Source: Comamonadaceae bacterium (GTDB lineage: Bacteria > Pseudomonadota > Gammaproteobacteria > Burkholderiales > Burkholderiaceae_C). Taken from it: DNA of 45,379 nt. The position numbers and the translations under genes are program-made. The stretch lies in assembly GCA_947476465.1 (NCBI GenBank), contig CANJQN010000032.1:1-45379 (forward strand), read 5' to 3'. Shown in pieces: positions 26,128-33,496 of the stretch; within the stretch, counting starts at the first letter, position 1, and every line of letters begins with the position of its first letter. The notes beneath the pieces are model-generated. The model had not been told where the DNA came from and did no database searches. It saw nothing but the letters and a program-made list of their open reading frames with translations.

Positions 26128-27771
26128 TCATGCAGTGGCCGGCGTCTTGGGCCGCAGGACGAAGCCGCGGTAATTATCGGCGGCGACCTCGTCGCAGATC
26201 TTGCGATAGCGCCCGATGCCGCCCACGTAGGGCATGAACACCTTGGGCTTGCCCGGCACATTGGCGCCGGTGTACCAGGAGTCGGTCTTGACATAGAGCG
26301 TGGGCGCCGCCACCTCATTGACGTGGGCCACCCAATTGGCTTCGGCCTGCGCGTCCGCCTCGATGGTCTCGATGCCGCGCTGATCGAGCGCCGCGAGGCA
26401 ATCGCTGATCCAGTCGACGTGCTGCTCTATCGACAGCACCACGTTGGACTTGACCGATGGGCTACCCGGGCCGGTGATGATGAACAGGTTGGGAAAGCCC
26501 GCAATCATCAAGCCCAGGTAGGTGGCCGGGCCATCTTTCCACTTGTCGTTGAGCGATTGGTTGCCGCGCCCGCGGATGTCAATTTCGCGCAGCGCGCCGG
26601 TCATGGCGTCAAAACCGGTGGCGAATATGACAATGTCGAACTCATGCTCCACGCCGCCAGCGACCAGCCCCTTTTCGGTGAAGGTCTCGATCGGCGCCGG
26701 CTTGACGTTCACCAGGGTGACGTTGGGGCGGTTGAAGGTCTCGTAGTAGTTGTTGCCGGCGCACAGGCGCCGCGCGCCCAGCGGGTGATCAAAGGCGGTG
26801 AGAATGTCTGCCACCTTCGGGTCCTTGACGATCTCGCGGACCTTGCCGCGCACGAAGTCGGCGGCCGTGTCGTTGGCCTTCTGGTCGAGAAGGAGGTCGG
26901 TGAAGGCGGTCAGGAAGGGCGTGTGGGAGCCGAAGCCCCACATCTTCTCGTAGCGTGCCTGGCGCTCCTGCGGGCTGACATCAAAAGCCGACTGAGTGGG
27001 CGGCAGCATGCCGGCGACGCCGTACTGCGAGTGCTTGGCGACAAGGCGCGTCTCGGGATACGTGGCCTTGTAGGCCCGGACATGTTGCGGATCGAGGTCA
27101 CGGTTGATGCCGGGTACCACGAAGTTGGGGCTGCGCTGGAACACGGTCAGGTGCGCGGCCTGCGCGGCTACCACGGGAGTGATCTGGATACCTGTGGAGC
27201 CCGTGCCGATGAGCGCCACGCGCATGCCGGTGAAGTCCACCCCCTCGTTCGGCCAGCGCGATGAGTGGTACCAGCGGCCTTTGAAACGGTCGAGGCCCGG
27301 GATGTCAGGCACGCGCGGCGCTGTGAGGTTGCCGGTGCCCATGATGCAAATGCGCGTCCGCAGTGTCTCGCCGCCAGCCAGCGTGACCTGCCACAGGCGA
27401 GAGCTTTCGTCATAGACGGCGGACTCGACGCGGGTATCAAAGCGGATGTGGCGCCGCAGGTTAAAGCGGTCTGCCACGTGGCGCGCATAGGCCAGGATCT
27501 CGGGCTGACGGGCGAAACGCTCCGTCCAGTGCCAGTCTTGCTGCAGCGCGTTGTCGAAGCCGTAGGAATACTCCAGGCTCTCGACGTCGCACTGGGCCCC
27601 GGGGTACTTGTTCCAGTACCAGGTGCCGCCCACGTCGCTGGCGGCCTCGATGCAGCGCACGGTGCGGCCTTGATCGGCCAGGCGCTTGACCATGTACAAC
27701 CCGGCAAAGCCGGCGCCCACGACCACGGCATCAAGGATGCCACTGCCGCCTGTCGTATCTGACTGTTGCAT
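26128..27771 (-). CDS. Baeyer-Villiger monooxygenase (flavin-containing, cyclohexanone monooxygenase-like)
   Basis: A 547-residue class B flavoprotein monooxygenase that inserts oxygen next to a ketone using NADPH and O2. All type I fingerprints are present: FAD motif GAGFAG (19-24), GGTWYWNKYPGAQCD (48-62), the BVMO signature FKGRWYHSSRWP (163-174), the NADPH motif GTGSTG (189-194), and the ATG-type linker FATGFDAMTGAL. The start is placed at ATG 27771 (MQQSDTTGGSG), 18 residues ahead of the FAD motif; the open frame runs on to 27846. It is the first gene of a minus-strand operon with ALDH and ADH, divergent from a GntR regulator. Whether the ketone is cyclic, linear or steroid-like cannot be read from the sequence. 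No lactone hydrolase is encoded nearby. Confidence 0.93.
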   Translation of the reverse strand: MQQSDTTGGSGILDAVVVGAGFAGLYMVKRLADQGRTVRCIEAASDVGGTWYWNKYPGAQCDVESLEYSYGFDNALQQDWHWTERFARQPEILAYARHVADRFNLRRHIRFDTRVESAVYDESSRLWQVTLAGGETLRTRICIMGTGNLTAPRVPDIPGLDRFKGRWYHSSRWPNEGVDFTGMRVALIGTGSTGIQITPVVAAQAAHLTVFQRSPNFVVPGINRDLDPQHVRAYKATYPETRLVAKHSQYGVAGMLPPTQSAFDVSPQERQARYEKMWGFGSHTPFLTAFTDLLLDQKANDTAADFVRGKVREIVKDPKVADILTAFDHPLGARRLCAGNNYYETFNRPNVTLVNVKPAPIETFTEKGLVAGGVEHEFDIVIFATGFDAMTGALREIDIRGRGNQSLNDKWKDGPATYLGLMIAGFPNLFIITGPGSPSVKSNVVLSIEQHVDWISDCLAALDQRGIETIEADAQAEANWVAHVNEVAAPTLYVKTDSWYTGANVPGKPKVFMPYVGGIGRYRKICDEVAADNYRGFVLRPKTPATA

Positions 27772-27839
27772 GTTGGTCTTTTGTCTCTTGAGTTTCTGAG
27801 TTCTTTGGGGCTGTCCAACAGAGGTGAACTCGTGGCCGG

Positions 27840-27869
27840 TTGCCATTTTTGGTCAGCTCTGTCTATACT
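27840..27869 (+). promoter_or_regulatory. Sigma-70-like promoter reading towards the GntR gene
   Basis: TTGCCA (27840-27845) and TATACT (27864-27869) are separated by 18 bases and give a good -35/-10 pair. Transcription would begin near 27876, about 16 bases before the ATGATG at 27892-27897. Both candidate GntR sites overlap the -10 and start region, which would allow repression by the regulator. Confidence 0.55.
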
Positions 27870-27884
27870 AATCCTGTCCGTACA
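27860..27884. promoter_or_regulatory. Two candidate GntR (HutC-type) operators
   Basis: TGTCTATACT (27860-27869) fits the GT-N-TA-N-AC pattern described for HutC-subfamily GntR regulators. TGTCCGTACA (27875-27884) keeps the outer TGT and ACA arms, with its centre 15 bases further on. They lie about 90-113 bases upstream of the monooxygenase start and over the regulator's own promoter, as expected for a regulator controlling a divergent pair. The assignment is by pattern and position. Confidence 0.5.
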
Positions 27885-27898
27885 AGCATACATGATGA

Positions 27899-28708
27899 GT
27901 TCTGCTTTCGTCCACCACGTTTCAAGGATGCGAAATTCCGAAACCCGCACACGCCGAGAGTGAGCCGGGTCAACGCCCACCGCGCACCAAGCAGGGGGCG
28001 CTGGCGGATGCATTGTCCAGCGAAATCCGTGGCGGCACCTACCAGATCGGCGACCGCCTGCCGTCCGAGGCCGAGCTGAGCCTGCGCTTTTGCGTCAGCC
28101 GGCACACCGTGCGCGCAGCGCTGCGGGCGTTGCATGACCTGGGCCTGGTGAGCAGCCAGCAGGGCGTGGGAACCATCGTGCAAGAGACCCGGCTGCTCAC
28201 GCACTACAGCCAGGGCTTCACCTCGGCCCAGGATCTGCTGCAGTACGCGACCACCACGCGGGTCCGGGTGGTCGAGCGCACCAAGGTCGCCGTCGACGCG
28301 GCGCTGGCGCGGCAGTTGGGGTGCGAGAGCGGCGAGCACTGGTGGCGCGTGCGCACCGTTCGCCGGGAGCCGGCGGGTGGCGCGGTACTGGCCTGCTCCG
28401 AGATCCACATTCCGCTGGCCTTCGGCGTCCTCGTGCGTGAATCCATCCGCAGCCGCCAGCCCATCTTCGCGCTGATCGTGAGCCGCTTTGGCGAAAAGAT
28501 TAGCGAGATCCAGCAGGAGATCAGCTGCGTGGCCTCCCTCGGCAAAGAAGAGGCCGGCTACCTGGGGGTGCCGCCGGGCTCTCCGGCCTTGCAGATCCAG
28601 CGGCGCTATTTCGGCACCAAGGGTCGTCTGCTCGAGATGGCGCGATCGATCCACCCCAACGAAGTTTTCAAGTATTCAATGCGTGTGCGGCTTCGCCACG
28701 GCTCATGA
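27899..28708 (+). CDS. GntR family (HutC subfamily) regulator, 5' end uncertain, possible frameshift
   Basis: The frame encodes a winged helix (KQGALADALSSEIRGGTYQIG, then LPSEAELSLRFCVSRHTVRAALRALHDLGLV) and a UTRA effector domain (LLQYATTTRVRVVERTKV through to the C terminus). It has no ATG: it is open from 27899, and the first common alternative start, TTG at 28013, would cut helix 1 of the DNA-binding domain. A neighbouring frame has ATG at 27892/27895/27928 and reads MRNSETRTRRE before a TGA at 27961. A one-base change near 27955-27963 would join it smoothly to EPGQRPPRTKQGALADAL. So this is a regulator with a frameshift (real or sequencing error) or an unusual start such as CTG. It probably controls the divergent monooxygenase operon. 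Confidence 0.75.
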   Translation, partial: VLLSSTTFQGCEIPKPAHAESEPGQRPPRTKQGALADALSSEIRGGTYQIGDRLPSEAELSLRFCVSRHTVRAALRALHDLGLVSSQQGVGTIVQETRLLTHYSQGFTSAQDLLQYATTTRVRVVERTKVAVDAALARQLGCESGEHWWRVRTVRREPAGGAVLACSEIHIPLAFGVLVRESIRSRQPIFALIVSRFGEKISEIQQEISCVASLGKEEAGYLGVPPGSPALQIQRRYFGTKGRLLEMARSIHPNEVFKYSMRVRLRHGS

Positions 28709-28715
28709 CAAACCA

Positions 28716-29930
28716 ATGAACACAGACACCCATAACGCCATGGCGCGCATCCTTTACGGCATTCGCGTGATCGACCTCACGCAGAATGTCGCCGGGCCGT
28801 ACTGCTCGCAGATCCTGGGCGACATGGGCGCCGAGATCATCAAGATCGAACGCCCAGGCACTGGCGACGACACCCGCGCCTGGACGCCGCCCGCCTGGGG
28901 CGACCGCTCATCGACCTTTCTGGCCCTCAACCGCAACAAGAAGAGCGTGTGCATCGACCTCGACTCGCCCGAGGGCCGGGACATCGTCGTGCACCTTGCC
29001 AAGGACGCCGACGTGCTGATCCACTCCCTCAAGCCCGGCAGCGCCGAGTCGCGCGGGCTGGGGTATGAGCAGTTGAAAGAGGCCAATCCCAAGCTGGTCT
29101 ATTGCGCCATCAGCGCCTTCGGCCAGACCGGCCCGATGCGCGCTCTGCCGGGTTACGACCCTTTGATGCAGGCCTTCACCGGCATCATGAGCGTTATCGG
29201 CAACGAGGGCGACGCGCATTCGCGGGTGAGCGTGTCGCTGATCGACATGGGCACCGGCATGTGGGCCGCCATGGGCATCATCGCGGCGTTGCGCGAGGCC
29301 GATCGAAACGGCCATGGGATGCGTGTGGACGCCAGCCTGCTGGAGACCGGCGTGGCCTGGATGACGGTGTTTGTCGCCAACCACCGCGCCACCGGAACGC
29401 TGCCCAAGCGCATGGGATCGGCCATGGCCATGACCGCCCCCTACGAGTTGTTCGCCACGTCGGACGGCGCGGTTTTCATTGCCGCGGGCAATGACCGGCT
29501 TTTCGCGCAGGTGTGCGCGGCGCTCGACCTGGAGCACGTTCCCCGCGACGAGCGCTTTGCCACCAACAGCGCGCGCGTCGGCAACCGCGTTGCGCTGCGC
29601 GAGGTGCTGGAGACCCGCACCAAGGCGCTCGCGGCCGCCGAGGTGGTGCGGCGTCTGCAGGCCCGCGGCGCGCCCTGCAGCCCGATGAACAACGTGCGGC
29701 AGATGCTCGAGCATGAGCAGGTGGAGGCGGTTGGCATCGTGCAAGACCTGCCGCTGGCGCCCGGTGACAAGCACCGGGTGGTGGGCGTGCCCCTGCGCCT
29801 GGACGGCGACCGAACCACCGACCATGCCGCGCCGCCCCTGCTGGGCGAGCATACGATCAGCGTTCTTGAAGCCGCCGGCATCCCGCTGGCGCGAATCGAG
29901 GCGCTCAAGGCCAAGCGCATCATCGGCTGA
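28716..29930 (+). CDS. CaiB/BaiF (class III) CoA transferase
   Basis: A 404-residue CoA transferase. Key parts are YGIRVIDLTQNVAGPYCSQIL, GDMGAEIIKIERPGTGDDTR, LNRNKKSVCIDL, and the probable catalytic D148 in PGYDPLMQAFTGIM. The start ATG at 28716 is 7 bases beyond the GntR stop; a second ATG at 28740 (MARILYG) is possible. It begins the plus-strand set with acyl-CoA dehydrogenase, enoyl-CoA hydratase and MmgE/PrpD genes, so it probably activates the carboxylic acid that the others process. It is only a distant relative of the CoA transferase at 12657-13949. Donor and acceptor acids are unknown. Confidence 0.92.
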   Translation: MNTDTHNAMARILYGIRVIDLTQNVAGPYCSQILGDMGAEIIKIERPGTGDDTRAWTPPAWGDRSSTFLALNRNKKSVCIDLDSPEGRDIVVHLAKDADVLIHSLKPGSAESRGLGYEQLKEANPKLVYCAISAFGQTGPMRALPGYDPLMQAFTGIMSVIGNEGDAHSRVSVSLIDMGTGMWAAMGIIAALREADRNGHGMRVDASLLETGVAWMTVFVANHRATGTLPKRMGSAMAMTAPYELFATSDGAVFIAAGNDRLFAQVCAALDLEHVPRDERFATNSARVGNRVALREVLETRTKALAAAEVVRRLQARGAPCSPMNNVRQMLEHEQVEAVGIVQDLPLAPGDKHRVVGVPLRLDGDRTTDHAAPPLLGEHTISVLEAAGIPLARIEALKAKRIIG

Positions 29931-29968
29931 CCACCGCTGTGCCCCCAACATTCCTGGAATCCAAGATC

Positions 29969-31129
29969 ATGACCTCCGAACTGTCCACCTCCCTCGACGA
30001 GATCCGCCGCGCCGTCGCGGCCCTGTGCCGCGACTTCGACGGCAGCTACTGGCAAGGCTGCGAGCGCGCGGAGCGCTACCCCGAAGAGTTCGTCTCCGCC
30101 ATGACCAAGGCTGGTTGGCTGGGCGCGCTGATTCCCGAGGAATATGGCGGCTCGGGCCTGTCCCTGCGCGAAGCCTGCGTGATTCTGGAGGAGGTCAACC
30201 GCTCGGGCGCCAACGGCGCCTCGTGCCACGCCCAGATGTACACCATGGGCTCGGTGCTCAATCACGGCAGTGAAGCGCAAAAGCGCAAGTACCTGCCACG
30301 CATCGCCGACGGCAGCCTGCGCCTGCAGGCCTTCGGCGTGACCGAGCCCGACGCCGGCTCCAACACGCTCAAGATCAAGACCTTCGCCAAGCGGGTGCCG
30401 GGCGGCTACGTGATCAACGGCCAGAAGGTGTGGACCTCCCGCTACCTTCAGTCACACATGTACCTGCTGATCGCGCGCACCACGCCCTACGAAGAGGTCA
30501 AGAAGAAGACCGAAGGCCTGACGCTGTTCCTGGTCGATATCGCCAAGGCCGGTGCGTCGCTCAAGTCGACGCCTATCAAGACCATGCTCAACCACCACAC
30601 CAACCAGGTGTTTATCGACAACCTGGAGGTGACCGACGACGACCGCATCGGTGAGGAAGGCAAGGGCTTTACCTATCTGGTCGACTCGCTCAATTCCGAG
30701 CGCCTGCTGGTGGCCAGCGAGTCGCTGGGCGACGGCAAGTGGTTCGTGGAGAACGCCTCACGCTACGCCACCGATCGCATCGTGTTTGACCGGCCCATCG
30801 GCGCCAACCAGGGTGTGCAGTTTCCGATCGCCAAGGCCCACATGAACCTGCAGGCCGCCGAGCTGATGCGCGACCGCGCGGCCGATTTGTTCGACGCCGG
30901 AAAACCCTGCGGGCCGGAGTCGAACATGGCCAAGTACCTGACCAGCGAAGCCGCATGGGAAGCGGCTGAGGCGGCCATGATCGCCTTCGGCGGCAACGGC
31001 GTTGCGGTCGAGTACAACGTCGAGCGCAAGTGGAAAGAGGCGCGCCTGTTCCGCATCGCGCCGATCTCCAACAACCTGGTGCTGGCGCAGGTGGCCCAGC
31101 ACGTGCTGGGCATGCCCCGGTCGTATTAA
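29969..31129 (+). CDS. Acyl-CoA dehydrogenase
   Basis: A 386-residue flavoenzyme of full family length. FAD and substrate motifs are LQAFGVTEPDAGSNT and INGQKVWTSRY. The C-terminal signature is AFGGNGVAVEYNVERKWKEAR. The position that is Glu in short- and medium-chain enzymes (IYEGT) reads RIAPIS. A Glu is instead present at E244 in LNSERLLVA, the position of the base in isovaleryl-CoA dehydrogenase-type enzymes, which suggests a branched or unusual acyl-CoA. Start at ATG 29969 (MTSELSTS); the GTG at 29939 would add ten non-conserved residues. It lies 38 bases after the CoA transferase gene. Electrons would go to an electron-transfer flavoprotein encoded elsewhere. Confidence 0.92.
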   Translation: MTSELSTSLDEIRRAVAALCRDFDGSYWQGCERAERYPEEFVSAMTKAGWLGALIPEEYGGSGLSLREACVILEEVNRSGANGASCHAQMYTMGSVLNHGSEAQKRKYLPRIADGSLRLQAFGVTEPDAGSNTLKIKTFAKRVPGGYVINGQKVWTSRYLQSHMYLLIARTTPYEEVKKKTEGLTLFLVDIAKAGASLKSTPIKTMLNHHTNQVFIDNLEVTDDDRIGEEGKGFTYLVDSLNSERLLVASESLGDGKWFVENASRYATDRIVFDRPIGANQGVQFPIAKAHMNLQAAELMRDRAADLFDAGKPCGPESNMAKYLTSEAAWEAAEAAMIAFGGNGVAVEYNVERKWKEARLFRIAPISNNLVLAQVAQHVLGMPRSY

Positions 31130-31150
31130 AGCCCCCCCCGATGCGCCTTC

Positions 31151-31211
31151 GGCGCCTCCCCCCAGGGGGCGCCACCAGCGGCCCGGCAAAGCCGGTTCCG
31201 CGGTGGCCCGC
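31151..31211 (+). repeat. Dispersed intergenic repeat, copy 1 (two-hairpin element)
   Basis: The 48-bp core at 31164-31211 matches 44474-44521 with 3 differences. A first hairpin, 31151-31173, pairs GGCGCCTCCC with GGGGGCGCC (one T-G pair, 3-base loop). The core forms a second stem: CCGGC-AAA-GCCGG inside CCACC...GGTGG. It sits between the acyl-CoA dehydrogenase stop and the enoyl-CoA hydratase start and may act as a transcription attenuator or mRNA-end stabiliser within the operon. Confidence 0.75.
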
Positions 31212-31246
31212 ACATAAAGGGATTGGCTCGCCTACATTGATTTCAC

Positions 31247-32053
31247 ATGGCTATGAACTACGAAACTCTGACTGTCACCACCGCCCCCGGCACGCAGGAC
31301 GAGGAGGGCATTCGCGTCCTCACCCTGAACCGCCCGGACGTTATGAACGCGATGAACACGCTGATGTTCACCGAGATGCGCCACGCCCTCGATGCGCTGG
31401 CACACGACGCCACGCTGCGGGTGCTGCTGCTCACCGGTGCCGGCACCCGTGCCTTCTCGGCCGGCGGCGATTTGAAAGAGCGCAACGGCATGAGCGACGC
31501 CACCTGGCGCGCCCAGCACCAGCTGATTGAAGAGGCCTTCCTGGCGGTCAAGGATTTCCCCGTGCCCGCCATTGCAGCCGTCGAAGGCAATGCCCATGGC
31601 GGCGGCCTGGAGCTGGCGTTGATGGCCGACTTCATGGTGGTCTCTCGCGAGGCGAAGCTGTCGCTGCCCGAGGCCAAGCGCGGCATCATGCCCGGCGGTG
31701 GCGGCATCCAGAACCTGGTTCGTGCGGTGGGCATGCGCCGCGCCAAGCAGTTGATCGTCACGGGTGATGCCTTCACCGGCGCGCAGGCGCTGGAGTGGGG
31801 CGTGGCCAACGAGTTGGCCGAGCCCGGCCAGACGCTCGTGGCGGCCGTGGCCATTGCCCGGCGCATCGCCGAATGCGCGCCGATGTCGGTGCGTTATGCC
31901 AAGCTGTCAGCCGGCCGGGGCGGCGAGGTCGATTTTCATACCGGCTACATGATGGACATCGCCGCCTACAACGTGCTGGTCAATACCCAAGACCGGCTCG
32001 AAGGCGTGCGAGCCTTCAACGAGAAACGCAAACCGCGCTGGACCAACGGTTAG
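31247..32053 (+). CDS. Enoyl-CoA hydratase/isomerase family protein
   Basis: A 268-residue crotonase-fold enzyme. The first oxyanion region is TRAFSAGGDLKERNGM. Both catalytic Glu positions of hydratases are kept, in HGGGLELALMAD and SLPEAKRGIMPGGGG, so hydration of an enoyl-CoA is likely, unlike the family member at 9774-10571. The start at 31247 is followed two codons later by another ATG; no clear ribosome site precedes either. It follows the repeat element in the gap after the acyl-CoA dehydrogenase gene and precedes the MmgE/PrpD gene by 27 bases. The product 3-hydroxyacyl-CoA would need a dehydrogenase that is not encoded here. Confidence 0.92.
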   Translation: MAMNYETLTVTTAPGTQDEEGIRVLTLNRPDVMNAMNTLMFTEMRHALDALAHDATLRVLLLTGAGTRAFSAGGDLKERNGMSDATWRAQHQLIEEAFLAVKDFPVPAIAAVEGNAHGGGLELALMADFMVVSREAKLSLPEAKRGIMPGGGGIQNLVRAVGMRRAKQLIVTGDAFTGAQALEWGVANELAEPGQTLVAAVAIARRIAECAPMSVRYAKLSAGRGGEVDFHTGYMMDIAAYNVLVNTQDRLEGVRAFNEKRKPRWTNG

Positions 32054-32080
32054 AGCCCAGACTGCCCTAAGAGGACCCCC

Positions 32081-33472
32081 ATGCCCGACACACTCACCCA
32101 CCAACTGGCCCGCTTCATCTGCCATGAGGCCGACGAGCTGGCCCCGCCAGTGACCCACGAGGCCCTGCGCGCCATTCTCGACACGCTGGCGGTGACGCTG
32201 GCCGGCGGCAAGGACGAGGCGGTGCGCTGCCTCGAAGGCTCGCTCGACGCAGGCGTGGGCGCCTGTCCTTCGCCCTGGTCAGGCCAGCGTTACGGCAGCT
32301 TCGACGCGGCCCTTTTGTACGGCATGGCCAGCCACATGGACGACTACGACGACGTGAGCATGCTGGCCATCTGCCACCCGAGCGCGCCGGTTTTCAGCGC
32401 CCTGGCGGCGGCCGAGCTCAGTGACACCGATGGCGGCCCGACCTCGGGCCGCGATTTCGTCACCGCCTTCAGCGTGGGCACCGAAGTGACCATCCGGTTG
32501 GGGCAGGCCATGGGCTTTCGGCACTACGAGCTGGGCTTTCATGCCACGTCCACGCTGGGTGTGGTGGGCGTCGCCGCCGCCCTGGCGCGTCGTGCGCGGC
32601 TGGACGAGGCCACCACGCGGCAGGCGCTGGCCATCGCGGCCAGCATGGCCTCTGGCATCAGCAAGAACTTCGGCAGCACGGTCAAGCCGCTGCACGTGGG
32701 CATGGCCGCCACGGCCGGCCTGCGCGCCGTGCGCATGGCACGTGCCGGGGTCACCGCGGCGTCGGAGGCCTTCGAACACGGCGGCTACCTGCGCGCCTAT
32801 TCGGGCGGCGAGACCGACACCTTCCCGGCCAGCGGCCTGGCCTTCGGCCGGCCCTTTGTGCTGGGCGAACCGGGGTTCGAGCAAAAGCGCTACCCCTGCT
32901 GCTACATGCTGCACAAGACCATCGAGGCCACCCTCGCCTTGCGGCGCGAGGGCAGGTTGACGCTGGCTGATGTGGCCAATGCCCGTCTGAGCGTGGCCCC
33001 TGGCGTCACCAAACCCTTGATTCATCCGCGCCCCAGCATCGGCCTGCACGGCAAGTTCAGTGCGCCCTACGCCGTGATGGCCGGCCTGGCCGACGGCGCC
33101 ATCAATAACGCCAGCTTCACCGCCGAGGCGGTGCTGCGGCCGCAGTTGCAGGCGCGCCTGGGCGACCTGGAGGTGGTGGAGGAGGGGCCCGAGCCGCCGC
33201 CCGGCACCGATCTGGGCCGCATGCCGGTGACGCTGTGCCTGACCCTGCGCGATGGCCGCAAGCTCGTGCATACGGTGGTTGCCTCACCCGGCTCGCCCGA
33301 CGATCCGCTGACGCTGCCGCAGCTGCGCCAGAAGTGGGTCGACTGCCTCGTCCACGCCAAGCCGGCGCTGGACGCGCAGACCGCCCACGCCTGGTTCGAC
33401 CAGGGGTTGGCGCTGGATCAGGCGGATGAGGTGCGTCCGTGGTTGGCGCGGGTCTTCGCGCCTGCCGCATGA
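32081..33472 (+). CDS. MmgE/PrpD family protein
   Basis: A 463-residue member of the 2-methylcitrate dehydratase fold family. Typical parts are the N-terminal helical domain with HEALRAILDTLAVTLAGG, YGMASHMDDYDDV (the active-site Asp-rich stretch), HATSTLGVVGVAAALARR, and KRYPCCYMLHKTIEA in the C-terminal domain. A good ribosome site (AGAGGA) precedes the ATG. Besides PrpD itself, the family contains cis-aconitate decarboxylase and epimerase-type enzymes, so dehydration of a methylcitrate-like acid is only one option. There is no prpB or prpC nearby, which argues against the ordinary methylcitrate cycle. The gene ends the CoA-dependent degradation set. Confidence 0.9.
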   Translation: MPDTLTHQLARFICHEADELAPPVTHEALRAILDTLAVTLAGGKDEAVRCLEGSLDAGVGACPSPWSGQRYGSFDAALLYGMASHMDDYDDVSMLAICHPSAPVFSALAAAELSDTDGGPTSGRDFVTAFSVGTEVTIRLGQAMGFRHYELGFHATSTLGVVGVAAALARRARLDEATTRQALAIAASMASGISKNFGSTVKPLHVGMAATAGLRAVRMARAGVTAASEAFEHGGYLRAYSGGETDTFPASGLAFGRPFVLGEPGFEQKRYPCCYMLHKTIEATLALRREGRLTLADVANARLSVAPGVTKPLIHPRPSIGLHGKFSAPYAVMAGLADGAINNASFTAEAVLRPQLQARLGDLEVVEEGPEPPPGTDLGRMPVTLCLTLRDGRKLVHTVVASPGSPDDPLTLPQLRQKWVDCLVHAKPALDAQTAHAWFDQGLALDQADEVRPWLARVFAPAA

Positions 33473-33496
33473 CGCCGGACGCGATAAGATCAATCC

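Noticed and set aside
31242..31257. TTCACATGGCTATGAA, similar to the IclR motif
   Set aside because: The match is partial and falls on the start codon region of a gene (ATGGCTATG); most likely chance.
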